From Bacteroidota bacterium (GTDB lineage Bacteria > Bacteroidota > Kryptoniia > Kryptoniales > JAKASW01), in the NCBI GenBank assembly GCA_021796055.1, contig JAJYOS010000377.1:1-6596 (forward strand): a DNA stretch of 6,596 bases, in the 5' to 3' direction. Made by a program: the position numbers and the translations under genes. Shown here piece by piece: positions 6,421 through 6,596 of the stretch (position 1 is its first letter; each line of letters opens with the position of its first letter). Below the pieces are notes generated by a model. It saw nothing but the letters and a program-made list of their open reading frames with translations, was not told where the DNA came from and searched no databases.

Positions 6421-6451
6421 ATAATTTATCGCACAGGGGCAAAAAAACAAA
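6421..6451 (-). promoter_or_regulatory. Possible promoter of tRNA-Asn
   Basis: On the minus strand TTTG (6451-6448) is followed after 19 bases by TAAATTAT (6428-6421), which ends 20 bases before the tRNA. Spacing and boxes resemble the Bacteroidota consensus (TTTG, 19 bases, TAnnTTTG), though the second box matches only in part. There is no good TTGACA/TATAAT pair. The remaining bases to the window edge (6452-6596) hold only chance frames that I cannot support as genes. Confidence 0.4.
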
Positions 6452-6596
6452 GCCTTTTTGTCTGGATCTCGGAAAATCGTGTAGACCATTCCCAACTGCA
6501 AGATGCTGTCCCAGATTCCGTTGAAATTGGTAGATAAGAAAAAAGCCCAAGGCGAAGTAAATTCTGAGAATAACAACTCGTATTCATTAAACTCAG

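Noticed and set aside
6401..6550. N-terminal part of the long minus-strand frame that runs through the tRNA into the transposase relic
   Set aside because: The middle of that frame is the translated tRNA-Asn gene (SVAQLAEQSAVNRW is typical of this), so the frame is not one protein.

Overview
This window looks like a bacterial chromosome segment of roughly even base composition, in which every gene I can support lies on the minus strand. A single contig piece does not fix the taxon. The tRNA-Asn promoter-like element (TTTG, 19 bases, then a TA-rich box) and the style of the NarL-type regulator and the IS1380-type transposase relic would fit the Bacteroidota/Chlorobiota/Ignavibacteria side of the tree. 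That placement is inference only.

Reading in the direction of transcription (high to low coordinates), the window opens with a tRNA-Asn gene (6400-6325) behind a plausible promoter. Next comes the C-terminal third of an IS1380-family transposase (about 6178-5831), with no catalytic N-terminal part left. A run of short reading frames follows: an open frame without a canonical start (5730-5539), a 36-residue ORF with a strong ribosome binding site placed across the previous stop (5535-5425), a 66-68-residue ORF (5380-5174) and an 89-residue ORF (5143-4874). Gaps between them are only 3, 44 and 30 bases, so they look like one small-protein operon of unknown function, possibly cut at its 5' end by the insertion element.

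After a 270-base leader-like stretch comes a complete RhlE-type DEAD-box RNA helicase (4603-3371). About 257 bases further on, past a strong 12-bp RNA hairpin, lies a STAS-like DUF4325-type protein (3113-2736). Then come a cobalamin-binding radical SAM enzyme (stop at 810; start at 2384 or, more likely, at an unusual AUC codon at 2420) and a NarL/LuxR-type response regulator that runs off the window at base 1.

No defence system, CRISPR array, phage module or complete mobile element is visible. The most interesting points are the hidden operon of small proteins next to the tRNA and transposase relic, the non-AUG start problem of the radical SAM gene, the altered switch residue in the response regulator, and the hairpin in front of the STAS-like gene.
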